A stretch of DNA of 60,120 nucleotides from positions 1-60,120 of the forward strand of contig QJZC01000054.1 in assembly GCA_003247575.1 (NCBI GenBank), given 5' to 3'. Made by a program: the position numbers and the translations under genes. Positions within the stretch are counted from its first letter, which is position 1. Every line of letters starts with the position of its first letter. This document shows positions 1-7,623 of the stretch, piece after piece. Source of the DNA: Pseudomonadota bacterium. Its GTDB lineage: Bacteria; Myxococcota_A; UBA9160; SZUA-336. The notes under the pieces are model-generated. The model ran no database searches. It was not told the DNA's origin and saw only the letters and a list, made by a program, of their open reading frames with translations.

Positions 1-566
1 ATCTCCGGGCAATGCGGGTGTATTGCCACATGGTCTGGGATGCGGCTGCGTCGCCGCCGACGTCGCAGTCCTGCCTGCTGCTGTCTTCGGCGCTCATCGT
101 CGTCCGGCAATACTTCCAGGCTGAGATGTCGTTCCCAGAATTCGAACGCATAGGTCAGGACGTCGGGCGGAGAGTTCGGGTGCGCAGAAATTTGCTCCAA
201 CCCGTGCGTGGATACGTGGCGTACGACCCGACGCAGCACGGGACAAGGCGTTCGTTCATTTCGAGAAAAGACGGTGCGGGCTTCTTTGTCGGCGTGCTCA
301 CCGATTCCGAGCAGCAGCGGCTCGGGCATCTCCCCGTCCAGGCCGATTGCGAGCGCCAGCCAGGGGTGAGCTCGGCAGAGCTGGAGCACTTCGTCGAAGA
401 GTTCGACCAAGCGGAGTGGTGGGTCGGCAGAAAGACGGGCTTCACGCAGTGCCTCTCGTAGTGGACTCCTACCTTGAGCTTCGATGATTCCCGGATCCGC
501 AGCGAGCCCGCGTAGTGCCCACTGGATTCGTGTCGCGACCTCGACGGCTGCCCCACCTCGTCTCAC
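1..566 (-). CDS. Partial gene leaving the left edge; LRV/HEAT-like repeat protein of unknown function
   Basis: An open minus-strand frame runs from a GTG at 566 through position 1 with no stop, so the gene continues outside the window. An AAAGGAG about 8 nt upstream favours the GTG; an in-frame ATG at 593 is the alternative and lacks a ribosome site. The frame has strongly coding composition (CTG, CTC, GAG and GAC codons) with Leu-rich helical segments such as VELFDEVLQLCRAHPWLALA and ISAHPNSPPDVLTYAFEF. The HPNSPP-VL pattern resembles leucine-rich-variant (LRV) or HEAT-like repeats. I do not recognise the family and assign no function. The coding call rests on codon pattern and the ribosome site. 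Confidence 0.6.
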   Translation of the reverse strand, partial: MRRGGAAVEVATRIQWALRGLAADPGIIEAQGRSPLREALREARLSADPPLRLVELFDEVLQLCRAHPWLALAIGLDGEMPEPLLLGIGEHADKEARTVFSRNERTPCPVLRRVVRHVSTHGLEQISAHPNSPPDVLTYAFEFWERHLSLEVLPDDDERRRQQQAGLRRRRRRSRIPDHVAIHPHCPE

Positions 567-593
567 GAGCGCAACTCCTTTCTCGCGAAGCAT

Positions 594-1004
594 ACGACGC
601 CGTCGCTGCGCATGCAGCCTTCAGCATTTTCGCGCCGAGGGACTCGGGGGCTTTGGGGATCCGCCGGCGCTATTCCCGCAGATCGCCAAAGGATTCTGCA
701 TGCAGCTATAGCTAGTCTGGCTCGGTTTGTTGCCGCTCGACCCGGACCTCGAACTCGCAACCTCGTTGGCTGTCGGTCCGCCGCGTCGATGGGACGCCTG
801 GGTTTGCGGAAGCGCTGGGATCGGCGAATCTGGACGCGGAGACTTCGGGCGCACGGGGTTGCGTCGATTTGTTCAAGCGCCGCTCCCAGCGCAGCATTGA
901 AGTGTAGAAGGGGCCAGGTCCTTGGATTCGATCAGTTGGACCGCGAGTATGGGACCGCTCGATGCGGCCGCGGAGAGCTCGTGAAGCACAACAGGCAGTC
1001 GCTC
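594..1004. other. Gap without recognisable gene
   Basis: The stretch between the partial gene and repeat copy R4 holds only overlapping short frames with no consistent codon pattern. No promoter or structured RNA was identified. Confidence 0.4.
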
Positions 1005-1143
1005 ACCTGGAACCCCATTCGAGCCTCACTCTCTGCGCAATGAAAATGTAGGCGGTCGCCTACAGTTCTGGAGTATTCACCTTCCGCCTACCTATACCGC
1101 GCCAGCTGAGAGCCCAAGGCATCTCCGGTCCTCTGTTCCGCGC
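1005..1143 (-). repeat. Interspersed repeat copy R4 (inverted relative to R1-R3)
   Basis: Read on the minus strand this segment aligns over its whole length with the repeat at 58999-59140, including GCCAGCTGAGAG, CCAAGGCATCTCC and CTCTGCGCAA read on the plus strand. It contains a near-palindrome, GTAGGCG-GT-CGCCTAC, in the centre. Like R3 it is the longer form of the repeat. Confidence 0.75.
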
Positions 1144-1474
1144 CCGGTGCACCGTTGGGCCGGTATGGGACCCGAAGTATCACTCTTACGTCACAGTCGC
1201 CATCGCTCGGGCGTGCCCCGCGCCAGACATCGAATGGAGCGCTGTCCTACGGCAAGGGCACTCAGGGCTCGCTTCATGTGTCGCCTCGATTGGCGCTGAA
1301 GAACGACCTGCTCGCCCCATGTCGGCGCTATTGTGTATGGCCAGCAGAGCTCTCGGTGTAGAAGCTGAAGCTCGAGAGCATGAGGGGCTCGGCGGAGTCA
1401 ACCAACTCTGCGTCTCCTCGGTCCCACCTTTCACCTACTCGAACCAAACCCAAACCACACGAGGGAGTGTCGAC

Positions 1475-2605
1475 ATGAGTCGAGAGATGAATCCGTGCGT
1501 CCAAAGTGCACGCGCGCTGTGCATGAGCTGGACGGTCTCGATCCTGGCGCTATGCGCCTTTCCTTCCATCCCTGGCCTGACACGGGCCGAAGGCCCAGAG
1601 CCTGCGGGAAGCATCGTACCCACACCCGGACCCGGGGGCTGGGGAGTCGACGATGAGATCGGAAACGCAAACACGATGGGGCGCGGAACGCGTCTTCGCT
1701 GCCTGCCGCACATGATCAAGCAGGACGCAAAGGTGTATGAGCTGGGGCACGAATTCTCGGAGACCATGCCCTTTTCACCCTTCGGCGACGCTCCGGTCGA
1801 CTTCGAGTTCACACCGACGAACGGGGTTCCGTTTACCAAACATGCATTCAACGGCGAGATACTCACCGCGGGAATCGGCTCGCAAGGTACACAAATGGAT
1901 GCTCTCGGACACTTCGGCGCGCTCGATCAGATCTGGGATCCGTTCGCCGGGCCCCTACCATCTGGTACTGCCACATACTACAACGGCTTTCAGCAGAGCC
2001 AGGTCAAGCCTTCCGCGGACAGCCCATTGCTCAAGCTCGGCATCGAGAAGGTGCCGCCGATCATCACCAGCGCAGTGGTTTTGGACGCAAAGGAGTACCT
2101 GGGACGCCCGATGGTCGCGGGAGAGTTCATCACCGCCGAAGACATTGAAGCAATGCTGGTCCAGCAAGGAATTAGCGCGCGCGGTATCCTACCGGGTGAC
2201 GCGGTCTACATCAGGACGGGATGGGCAGAGAAGTGGACCGACCCTTCGCCGATACCCAGCGCTACTGAATACTACGCAGAGGGGCCTGGTCTCGCGGTGT
2301 CGGCAGTCCAGTACCTGGCACAGCGCACCGTCGTGTTGGTGGCTCTGGACAACCCCTTCACCGATCCGGTGCTGGAATGTCAGCTCGACGGCTCTTGCCC
2401 ACCGACCGAAGGCACGCTTCCCGGATTGCCGTTCTCCGTTCATCACCTGAACCTCGCCGTGTTTGGGATCTACCAGATGCAGAATCTCTCGCTCACAGAG
2501 ATTGCAGACGACGATGTCAACGTCGCGTGCACGATCGTCCTTCCGTTGCGTCTCCGAGGGGCGAGCGGAAGCACCGTTCGTCCGATTGCAATCGGTGCGC
2601 CGTGA
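1475..2605 (+). CDS. Exported cyclase-family protein (kynurenine formamidase-like fold, PF04199)
   Basis: This 376-residue protein has an N-terminal signal peptide (hydrophobic stretch around residues 13-25, processed near TRAEG). A putative-cyclase domain follows, the metal-dependent hydrolase family that includes kynurenine formamidase and isatin hydrolase. The start at 1475 is preferred over an upstream in-frame ATG at 1319: it follows GAGGGAG and gives a proper signal sequence. The family's usual metal motif HxGTHxDxxxH reads SQGTQMDALGH here, so two expected histidine ligands are Ser and Gln; either this is a divergent subfamily or metal use differs. A substrate with an amide or lactone bond is likely by family. 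It stands alone, with no operon partner in sight. Confidence 0.85.
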   Translation: MSREMNPCVQSARALCMSWTVSILALCAFPSIPGLTRAEGPEPAGSIVPTPGPGGWGVDDEIGNANTMGRGTRLRCLPHMIKQDAKVYELGHEFSETMPFSPFGDAPVDFEFTPTNGVPFTKHAFNGEILTAGIGSQGTQMDALGHFGALDQIWDPFAGPLPSGTATYYNGFQQSQVKPSADSPLLKLGIEKVPPIITSAVVLDAKEYLGRPMVAGEFITAEDIEAMLVQQGISARGILPGDAVYIRTGWAEKWTDPSPIPSATEYYAEGPGLAVSAVQYLAQRTVVLVALDNPFTDPVLECQLDGSCPPTEGTLPGLPFSVHHLNLAVFGIYQMQNLSLTEIADDDVNVACTIVLPLRLRGASGSTVRPIAIGAP

Positions 2606-2815
2606 GGCATCCGCTCCCGGAACTCTTGGCTTCGTTCGGTCGGATCCAATATGAGATGGACGACTAGATTTTTCCGTTCTCGACAGCTCGATGACCAGCG
2701 CAATGGCATCGAGCCGTCGAGTGCGGAGGAAGTGCCGACCGCACGCAGGAACCCAACTACGTCTCCCTCCGCCCAGTGGAGCCAGGCCGGAAGATTCCTC
2801 TCAAATCCTTCCGGA

Positions 2816-2844
2816 CTTTCCTTGCATGCGGGCGGCTCTATAAT
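2816..2844 (+). promoter_or_regulatory. Possible sigma70-type promoter
   Basis: A perfect TATAAT lies at 2839-2844, about 100 bp before the exported-protein gene at 2944. A weak -35 candidate (CTTTCC, 2816-2821) sits 17 bp upstream. The -10 box stands out in otherwise GC-rich sequence. Confidence 0.4.
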
Positions 2845-2943
2845 TCTGGTCGCGCGCGTCTCGGGAGATTGTGCATGAAGCGTTCGGTCAGATCGTTCTC
2901 ATCCTGCCCAGCCCACACGGCTACGCGCGCGCGAGGGGTCGGA

Positions 2944-3540
2944 ATGATGAGATGGTTTGGCGCAGCGCTCTCCCTCCTGGGATTTTCGTCACTTGTGTTC
3001 GCACAGGAACGCGCAGGCCTCACACCACTCGACGTCAAGCGTTGTGCTCCCGTCGTAGCCTCATCGATTCCGGTGCCGGAGCGAGCGCGGTTCGAGCCCT
3101 ACATCGCTTCGACCAGAATCTGTCCGCTCGTCCAGACTCCGCTCGTCCAGACGGATGGCAAGCGTGCTCTCATCTCGCTGATCGCGGTCTTTGTCGAGGA
3201 CTACTATTCGGACAAGGCCGAAGATGCCCCCTGGGAAGACTTTCCGAAGCCGATCTTCGTCGACGCCGGAGGGCGCACGGTGGGAGCTTTGCCCGAGCAC
3301 TTCCCCGAGGATCCACCCCGCGTATCGACTCTCAGCTTCGGAGATTTCAGAGGGGAGCTCCCGTACGAGATCCGGGTCTCCGTGGCGAATCCTGCGATCG
3401 GGGGCGACTACGAGCTTCCGCCTTTGTTCTGGAATCCGGAGCGAGGTCGATATGAGGCGGATGAAGCGGCCAGGGAGCCGTCGAACTTGGATGGAGAGGG
3501 AGCAACGTGCAAGAGAATGCCGCCGCAAGAGAGGCGCTGA
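2944..3540 (+). CDS. Exported protein of unknown function, first gene of the amidase unit
   Basis: The protein (198 residues from 2944) opens with a clear signal peptide: MMRWFGAALSLLGFSSLVFA followed by Q. GAGGGG precedes the ATG at 2944; an in-frame ATG at 2875 would bury the signal sequence, so 2944 is preferred. The mature part is about 175 residues, has two or three cysteines and is rich in Pro, Glu and Arg; I do not recognise a family. Its last 34 bp overlap the next gene (putative amidase), so the two are probably co-translated. An exported protein made with a cell-wall amidase may be its partner or inhibitor, but this is inference from position only. Confidence 0.65.
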   Translation: MMRWFGAALSLLGFSSLVFAQERAGLTPLDVKRCAPVVASSIPVPERARFEPYIASTRICPLVQTPLVQTDGKRALISLIAVFVEDYYSDKAEDAPWEDFPKPIFVDAGGRTVGALPEHFPEDPPRVSTLSFGDFRGELPYEIRVSVANPAIGGDYELPPLFWNPERGRYEADEAAREPSNLDGEGATCKRMPPQERR

Positions 3541-4016
3541 AGGCCGCACTCCTCGAGGCGTACGCCAAGTATCCTCAATCGTGCAGTCACTCGGTGTGGT
3601 ACGCGATGCAGAAGGTCCTTCCAGATGCTCCGTATCGGACGGCGAACGAGCTCTTGCGCTATCTCGAGTCGAGCAAAGACTGGCACTTGGTCCCCGTCGG
3701 GGAGCTCGCTCAGCGCGCTCTTGCAGGGGAGCTCATCGTGGGCGGACTCGCCGAGCAACCGAATGGGCACGTCATCGCCGTATTTCCGGGTCTGCCGAAG
3801 CCGGCCGGAGGCTACAGCTATACGCGCAACGGGAAGAGCGAGACGTTGCGTACACGCGGTTCATACGCACTGGCCATGTCCACCTCACTCGGCTCGTGGC
3901 CGGGTGCACGCAGCAGTGGTGACAAGACGGTATGGGATCCATGGGCGAACGATGGAAAGTTCTCCAATGTCCGCTTCTGGAGGTACTCATCGGTAGCGGG
4001 AGATGGGGGCCGGTGA
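3507..4016 (+). CDS. Putative Cys/His peptidoglycan amidase-like protein (CHAP or NlpC/P60-type)
   Basis: This 169-residue protein starts at GTG 3507, 6 nt after GGGAG. It has the layout of small papain-fold amidases: a conserved-looking cysteine in SCSHSVWYAM near residue 26, then a histidine beginning a hydrophobic strand (NGHVIAVFPG, near residue 88). It ends with a Trp-rich strand, KFSNVRFWRYS. No signal peptide is visible, unlike its upstream partner, which suggests delivery by another route or action inside the cell. It overlaps the upstream gene by 34 bp and the downstream small gene by 4 bp (GTGA). The enzymatic call is inferred from motif spacing; a specific Pfam family could not be assigned. 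Confidence 0.5.
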   Translation: MQENAAAREALKAALLEAYAKYPQSCSHSVWYAMQKVLPDAPYRTANELLRYLESSKDWHLVPVGELAQRALAGELIVGGLAEQPNGHVIAVFPGLPKPAGGYSYTRNGKSETLRTRGSYALAMSTSLGSWPGARSSGDKTVWDPWANDGKFSNVRFWRYSSVAGDGGR

Positions 4017-4315
4017 AGCGGTGCTCTCGTCCCGCAGATCCGATCTCACTGCCGTTGCACGGAGCGGTCCATTCAGGCTGTCTCGGGGCCGGAGCATATG
4101 TCATCTGCGAGGGGTCCGGCTCGATCGCGACCCCAGGGATCTGCTCTCGCGCGACGCGGGAGGGCAGTCACAACATCAGCATTCTCTACGACGTCGAGCG
4201 ATCTCCGGGCCGGATCGAAGAGGACGCTACACCTGCGACGGCATACTCTGACGACGTCGGTCGGCGCCTCTCCTCGAGTGGGGGCGCTCTGGAGTCTGGG
4301 GACTCAACCTCGTGA
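4013..4315 (+). CDS. Small unknown protein coupled to the putative amidase
   Basis: A GTG at 4013 overlaps the TGA of the putative amidase gene (GTGA), with GGGAG shortly upstream. The frame encodes 100 residues and shows good codon choice, especially from 4085 onward (ATC, GTC, CTC, TAC, GAC, GAG). The product has several cysteines and no recognised domain. The tight overlap makes it the third member of the unit that starts at 2944. Confidence is limited by length and lack of a family. Confidence 0.4.
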   Translation: MKRCSRPADPISLPLHGAVHSGCLGAGAYVICEGSGSIATPGICSRATREGSHNISILYDVERSPGRIEEDATPATAYSDDVGRRLSSSGGALESGDSTS

Positions 4316-4400
4316 AGCAGAATGAGTCGACGCTTCGATGCGAAGGGCCTGTATTGAGAGCGAGCTCGGCTGTGGCGTTGGACCCAACCATGACCCAACC

Positions 4401-4890
4401 ATGAGACCTCGTGAACTCCTGGTTCGAAGAATCGAGGAACACTTGCTCGTTCCTCTCGGGGAGATCGGATTCCGATATTCCAGGTCGAGAAGGACGTTCT
4501 CGCGGTCTCAGGGCATCGCTCTCCAGTCGATCTCCTTTGTAGTGGATCGCTGGGCGTCTGCCTATAGCTGCCCCTTCTGGACGACATGGCAGGTGGACTC
4601 GGATGCCTACGTGAAGTGGCACCTGGAGCATTTTCAGAGAACTCCTGCGAACGCGAGCATAGGCGGAGCGATGGACTGGAACATTCCCGGGTGGTCGCGA
4701 AGCCATGTGAACCGACGGGCGGTCCGCGGTGTTCCCGATGACGAGGAGGCACCAGCCCTTCGAATCACGAGAAAGGCTCCACGACTGGTTTGCCCAGCGC
4801 TCCTACGCGTCCGCTCTCGGCTTTCCCTGCAATCGCGGCGCCCCGGGTCGGCACCACTTCGACGGGCTGCTATCCCCCGCGCAGGCGTAG
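4401..4890 (+). pseudogene. Frameshifted DUF4304-like gene
   Basis: From ATG 4401 the frame encodes MRPRELLVRRIEEHLLVPLG and continues with FRYSRSRRTFSRSQG, IALQSISFVVDRW and VKWHLEHFQ. This pattern recalls DUF4304-type proteins. Past about 4710 this frame loses coding character. A second frame, about one base off, takes over with ERLHDWFAQRSYASALGFP and stops at 4888-4890, overlapping the end of the convergent Hsp70 gene. I read this as one gene broken by a single frameshift between 4711 and 4750, or a sequencing error there. The family assignment is tentative. Confidence 0.4.
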
Positions 4891-7623
4891 CCCCTTCGGC
4901 AGGGTGTCTCCGAGCAGGCGCGCGAGATCGCCGGCTTCCACGGCCGTGGGGCGCGTGACCAGATCGATCCAGCTGGGCGGCGCCTGGATCTGAGCAAGAC
5001 GGTCGTGCACCTGGTGACGCAGCGCTGGATCGACGTCGCGCGCCGCGTCTGTGGTGAGGCGGGCAATGGACGCGGCGGCGAAGGCGGCGCCCTCGGACTT
5101 CTCCCAATCGAGGGTCAGGAGTTGGCGCAGCCAGCGTTCGGCGACTTCGCGCGGCACCACGAGGCTCGCGTTGCCTCGTAGCAGTGCGCGTGCTCCGACC
5201 CGACCGAGGGGCCAGTAGCTTCCGAGTTTCTTGCTGCGCTCGAGGAACAACTCGCCGGCAGCGGTCTTGGCCTCGACTGGCAGCGCTTCCAGGGCGGCGA
5301 GTAGCTGCATCATCTCGACCGGGCCGTGGGCCGTCGGGCCGGAGGGCGGCGTTCGCTCTCGCCACAGCCACGGTTTGACATCCTCGTAGAGTTGCTGCTG
5401 ACGCTCCGCAGACAGGCCCGCGGCCACGCGCCTCCACAGAATCCACCACTCGGCCCAGGCGATTCGCGCGTGCTGCCGCGGGCCGCGCTCGCGTAGCCCG
5501 AACAGGCGATCGAGGCGAGCCTCGTCGCCCGACATGCCGAAGCCAGGGCGCAGACACCAGCCACACAAGCGCAGCCAGCTGAGCTCGTGCTCGAGGCTGC
5601 GCTCACGCTCGCGCTCGAGGGGGATGCAGGCATCGAAGAGCGCTCGGCAGGTCGCCGCCGACCACTGTCCCCGCGGGCCGAGCAGCCCTTCGAGTGCGCG
5701 TCGAAGGCCCTTGGCACGCTGGGCGTCCGAGCTCTGGAGAGATCGCCCGAGTAGTGCTCGCGCTTGCTCGATCTGGGGCGCGGGTCCTTCCGTTGGAGCG
5801 GACTCGCTCGCGGTTGCGTCGCTCTGCGGGGCCGGACTGGGGGCCGGCGCGTCGATGGCGAACTCGAGTCGCCAGCGACGCGGAGGCAGGGCGACACTGA
5901 CCACGTACACCTCGAGCGCCCCGGTCTCGGTGAGCGTGGCTTCGAGCGTGACGGGAAGTGTGCTCTGCGCGGAGCTCTGACGTCTGCGATCACGGTCGCG
6001 CAGCACAGTCTGTAAGGGCGGCAGTTCATCGAAGTCTCGCTGATCCAGCGAAACCAGCATGCCGGTCGGGTCGACGCGATCGCCAGTGTACGCATAGAGC
6101 GGGAAGACGACGGGTTGGTCGAGGACCAGATCGAACAGCCGATCTCGAATCTCCACGGTGGTCCCCTCCCGCATGGCGCGCGGTGCGACGCACAGCGCCG
6201 AGGGCCGCTGATCCGGGCCTTGGACGCCGATCCAGTAGGCTCTCGCCGTCCCGCCACCGATCATGTCCCCCATACCGTGTCGCGCGAGCACGGAGCGCAC
6301 GGCTCCACTCGCCACGGCCGTGTCGAGCGAACCGTGCGCGAGCAGCGGTACGGGTTCGCCGTACCAGCCCTCGAACACCTGGGACAGGCGCTCGATCAGG
6401 GCTTCGGCCTTGAAGATCCCACCGTTCAGCAGGACGGCATCGGGACGCGGCAATCCGGCATCGACGCGAGCACCCGCCTCGCGCGCGGCGACCGCGTGAC
6501 GGCGCAAAAAGCTCGAGATGTGGCGCCCGATCGCGACGTCGCGCGTGTACGGAAGACCCAGCGTGGTGAGTCCCGTGCGGACCGTGCGCTCGCCGACTTC
6601 GTCCGCTCCGGTGCGCGGCAGGAATCCGTCGAGGAGGACGCGCTGGGCTTCGTCGCGTTCGAGCGAGATACTGTGCGTCCCCGCGATGAGTGAGGACCCG
6701 CGCGAGGAGAGCGTCAGGGCCACCGCTTGCGGGGGATCGGGTCCGAGCAGCCGCTCCTTGGCTTCGCGCGCCGACTGGACGAACGCGGACCATACGCCGG
6801 GATCGCGCGGGCGCTCGCACCCCGCCTTCTCGAGAGCGTAGCTGGCGAGCGCCGCATCCATGTTGTCCCCACCCAGCATCAGGTGCCCACCCACGGCGAT
6901 ACGTTCGATCCACGGGTCGGCCGGATCGGGCAGCACGCGCAGGAGAGTGAAGTCGGTCGTCCCGCCGCCCACGTCCACCACCAGGATCAAGCGGGCGTGC
7001 TCCAGCATCGGCGCCCGACCGCCGCCCTGCCGCCCGATGAAGTCATAGAATGCGGCCTGGGGTTCCTCGAGCAGCCGCACCTGCCCCAGGCCCGCCGCCT
7101 CGGCCGCGTGAGTGGTCAGGTCGCGCGCACCCTCGTCGAAGGAGGCCGGTACGGTGACCACCACGTCCTGCTCGCACAGCGGCGCACCCGGCTGGGCGTT
7201 CTCCCATGCCGCGCGCAAGTGACTCAGGAACGCGACCTGCGCGTCGAAGGGCGAGACGTGGAGCGCATCGTCGGGCGCGCTCCAGGGCAGGATGGCCGCG
7301 CGTCGATTGACGCCGCCGTGGCAGACCCAACTCTTGGCCGACGCGACCAGTCGATGGGGCAGCTTCGCTCCCAGGCGACGGGCGAGCTCCCCCACCACGT
7401 GTTCTTGCGGTCCCCACGGGAGGCTGCGATCCGCGGCCGACAGCTCGCCAGCCGCTGGGAGATACAGAAACGACGGCAGCAGCAGTCGCTCGACGATCTC
7501 GCCGGGGGCGATCAGTTGCGGCAGCGACAGGTTGCGGACCGACGGGCGTTCGAGGTTCGCCCACGACAGTGCGCAGTGCGTGGTGCCGAGATCGATTCCG
7601 ACGGCGAACCTTGCCCGACTCAG
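4870..7623 (-). CDS. Large Hsp70-family ATPase with DUF3731 C-terminus; apparent CTG start
   Basis: This is a 917-residue Hsp70-like chaperone ATPase. The phosphate-1 motif VGIDLGTTHCALS is in frame only if translation starts upstream of the first ATG/GTG/TTG (GTG 7398). No standard start exists between the frame's beginning and 7398. A CTG at 7623 overlaps the TGA of the preceding Hsp70 gene (CTGA), mirroring the ATGA overlap between the two genes before it. The N-terminal ~390 residues are the actin-like ATPase domain (phosphate-2 motif VVDVGGGTTDFTLL). A substrate-like beta domain follows, then a long helical C-terminus (about 540-900) matching DUF3731. It is a paralogue of its upstream neighbour. 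A cytosolic role is inferred; the client is unknown. Confidence 0.88.
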   Translation of the reverse strand: MSRARFAVGIDLGTTHCALSWANLERPSVRNLSLPQLIAPGEIVERLLLPSFLYLPAAGELSAADRSLPWGPQEHVVGELARRLGAKLPHRLVASAKSWVCHGGVNRRAAILPWSAPDDALHVSPFDAQVAFLSHLRAAWENAQPGAPLCEQDVVVTVPASFDEGARDLTTHAAEAAGLGQVRLLEEPQAAFYDFIGRQGGGRAPMLEHARLILVVDVGGGTTDFTLLRVLPDPADPWIERIAVGGHLMLGGDNMDAALASYALEKAGCERPRDPGVWSAFVQSAREAKERLLGPDPPQAVALTLSSRGSSLIAGTHSISLERDEAQRVLLDGFLPRTGADEVGERTVRTGLTTLGLPYTRDVAIGRHISSFLRRHAVAAREAGARVDAGLPRPDAVLLNGGIFKAEALIERLSQVFEGWYGEPVPLLAHGSLDTAVASGAVRSVLARHGMGDMIGGGTARAYWIGVQGPDQRPSALCVAPRAMREGTTVEIRDRLFDLVLDQPVVFPLYAYTGDRVDPTGMLVSLDQRDFDELPPLQTVLRDRDRRRQSSAQSTLPVTLEATLTETGALEVYVVSVALPPRRWRLEFAIDAPAPSPAPQSDATASESAPTEGPAPQIEQARALLGRSLQSSDAQRAKGLRRALEGLLGPRGQWSAATCRALFDACIPLERERERSLEHELSWLRLCGWCLRPGFGMSGDEARLDRLFGLRERGPRQHARIAWAEWWILWRRVAAGLSAERQQQLYEDVKPWLWRERTPPSGPTAHGPVEMMQLLAALEALPVEAKTAAGELFLERSKKLGSYWPLGRVGARALLRGNASLVVPREVAERWLRQLLTLDWEKSEGAAFAAASIARLTTDAARDVDPALRHQVHDRLAQIQAPPSWIDLVTRPTAVEAGDLARLLGDTLPKGLRLRGG

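Noticed and set aside
700..790. tRNA-like segment with TTCGAGG read on the minus strand
   Set aside because: The five bases on either side of the supposed T-loop are not complementary, and no acceptor or anticodon stem could be folded.
2822..2844. TTGCAT paired with TATAAT as a promoter
   Set aside because: The spacer is only 11 bp. The -10 box was kept with a weaker -35 at normal spacing.
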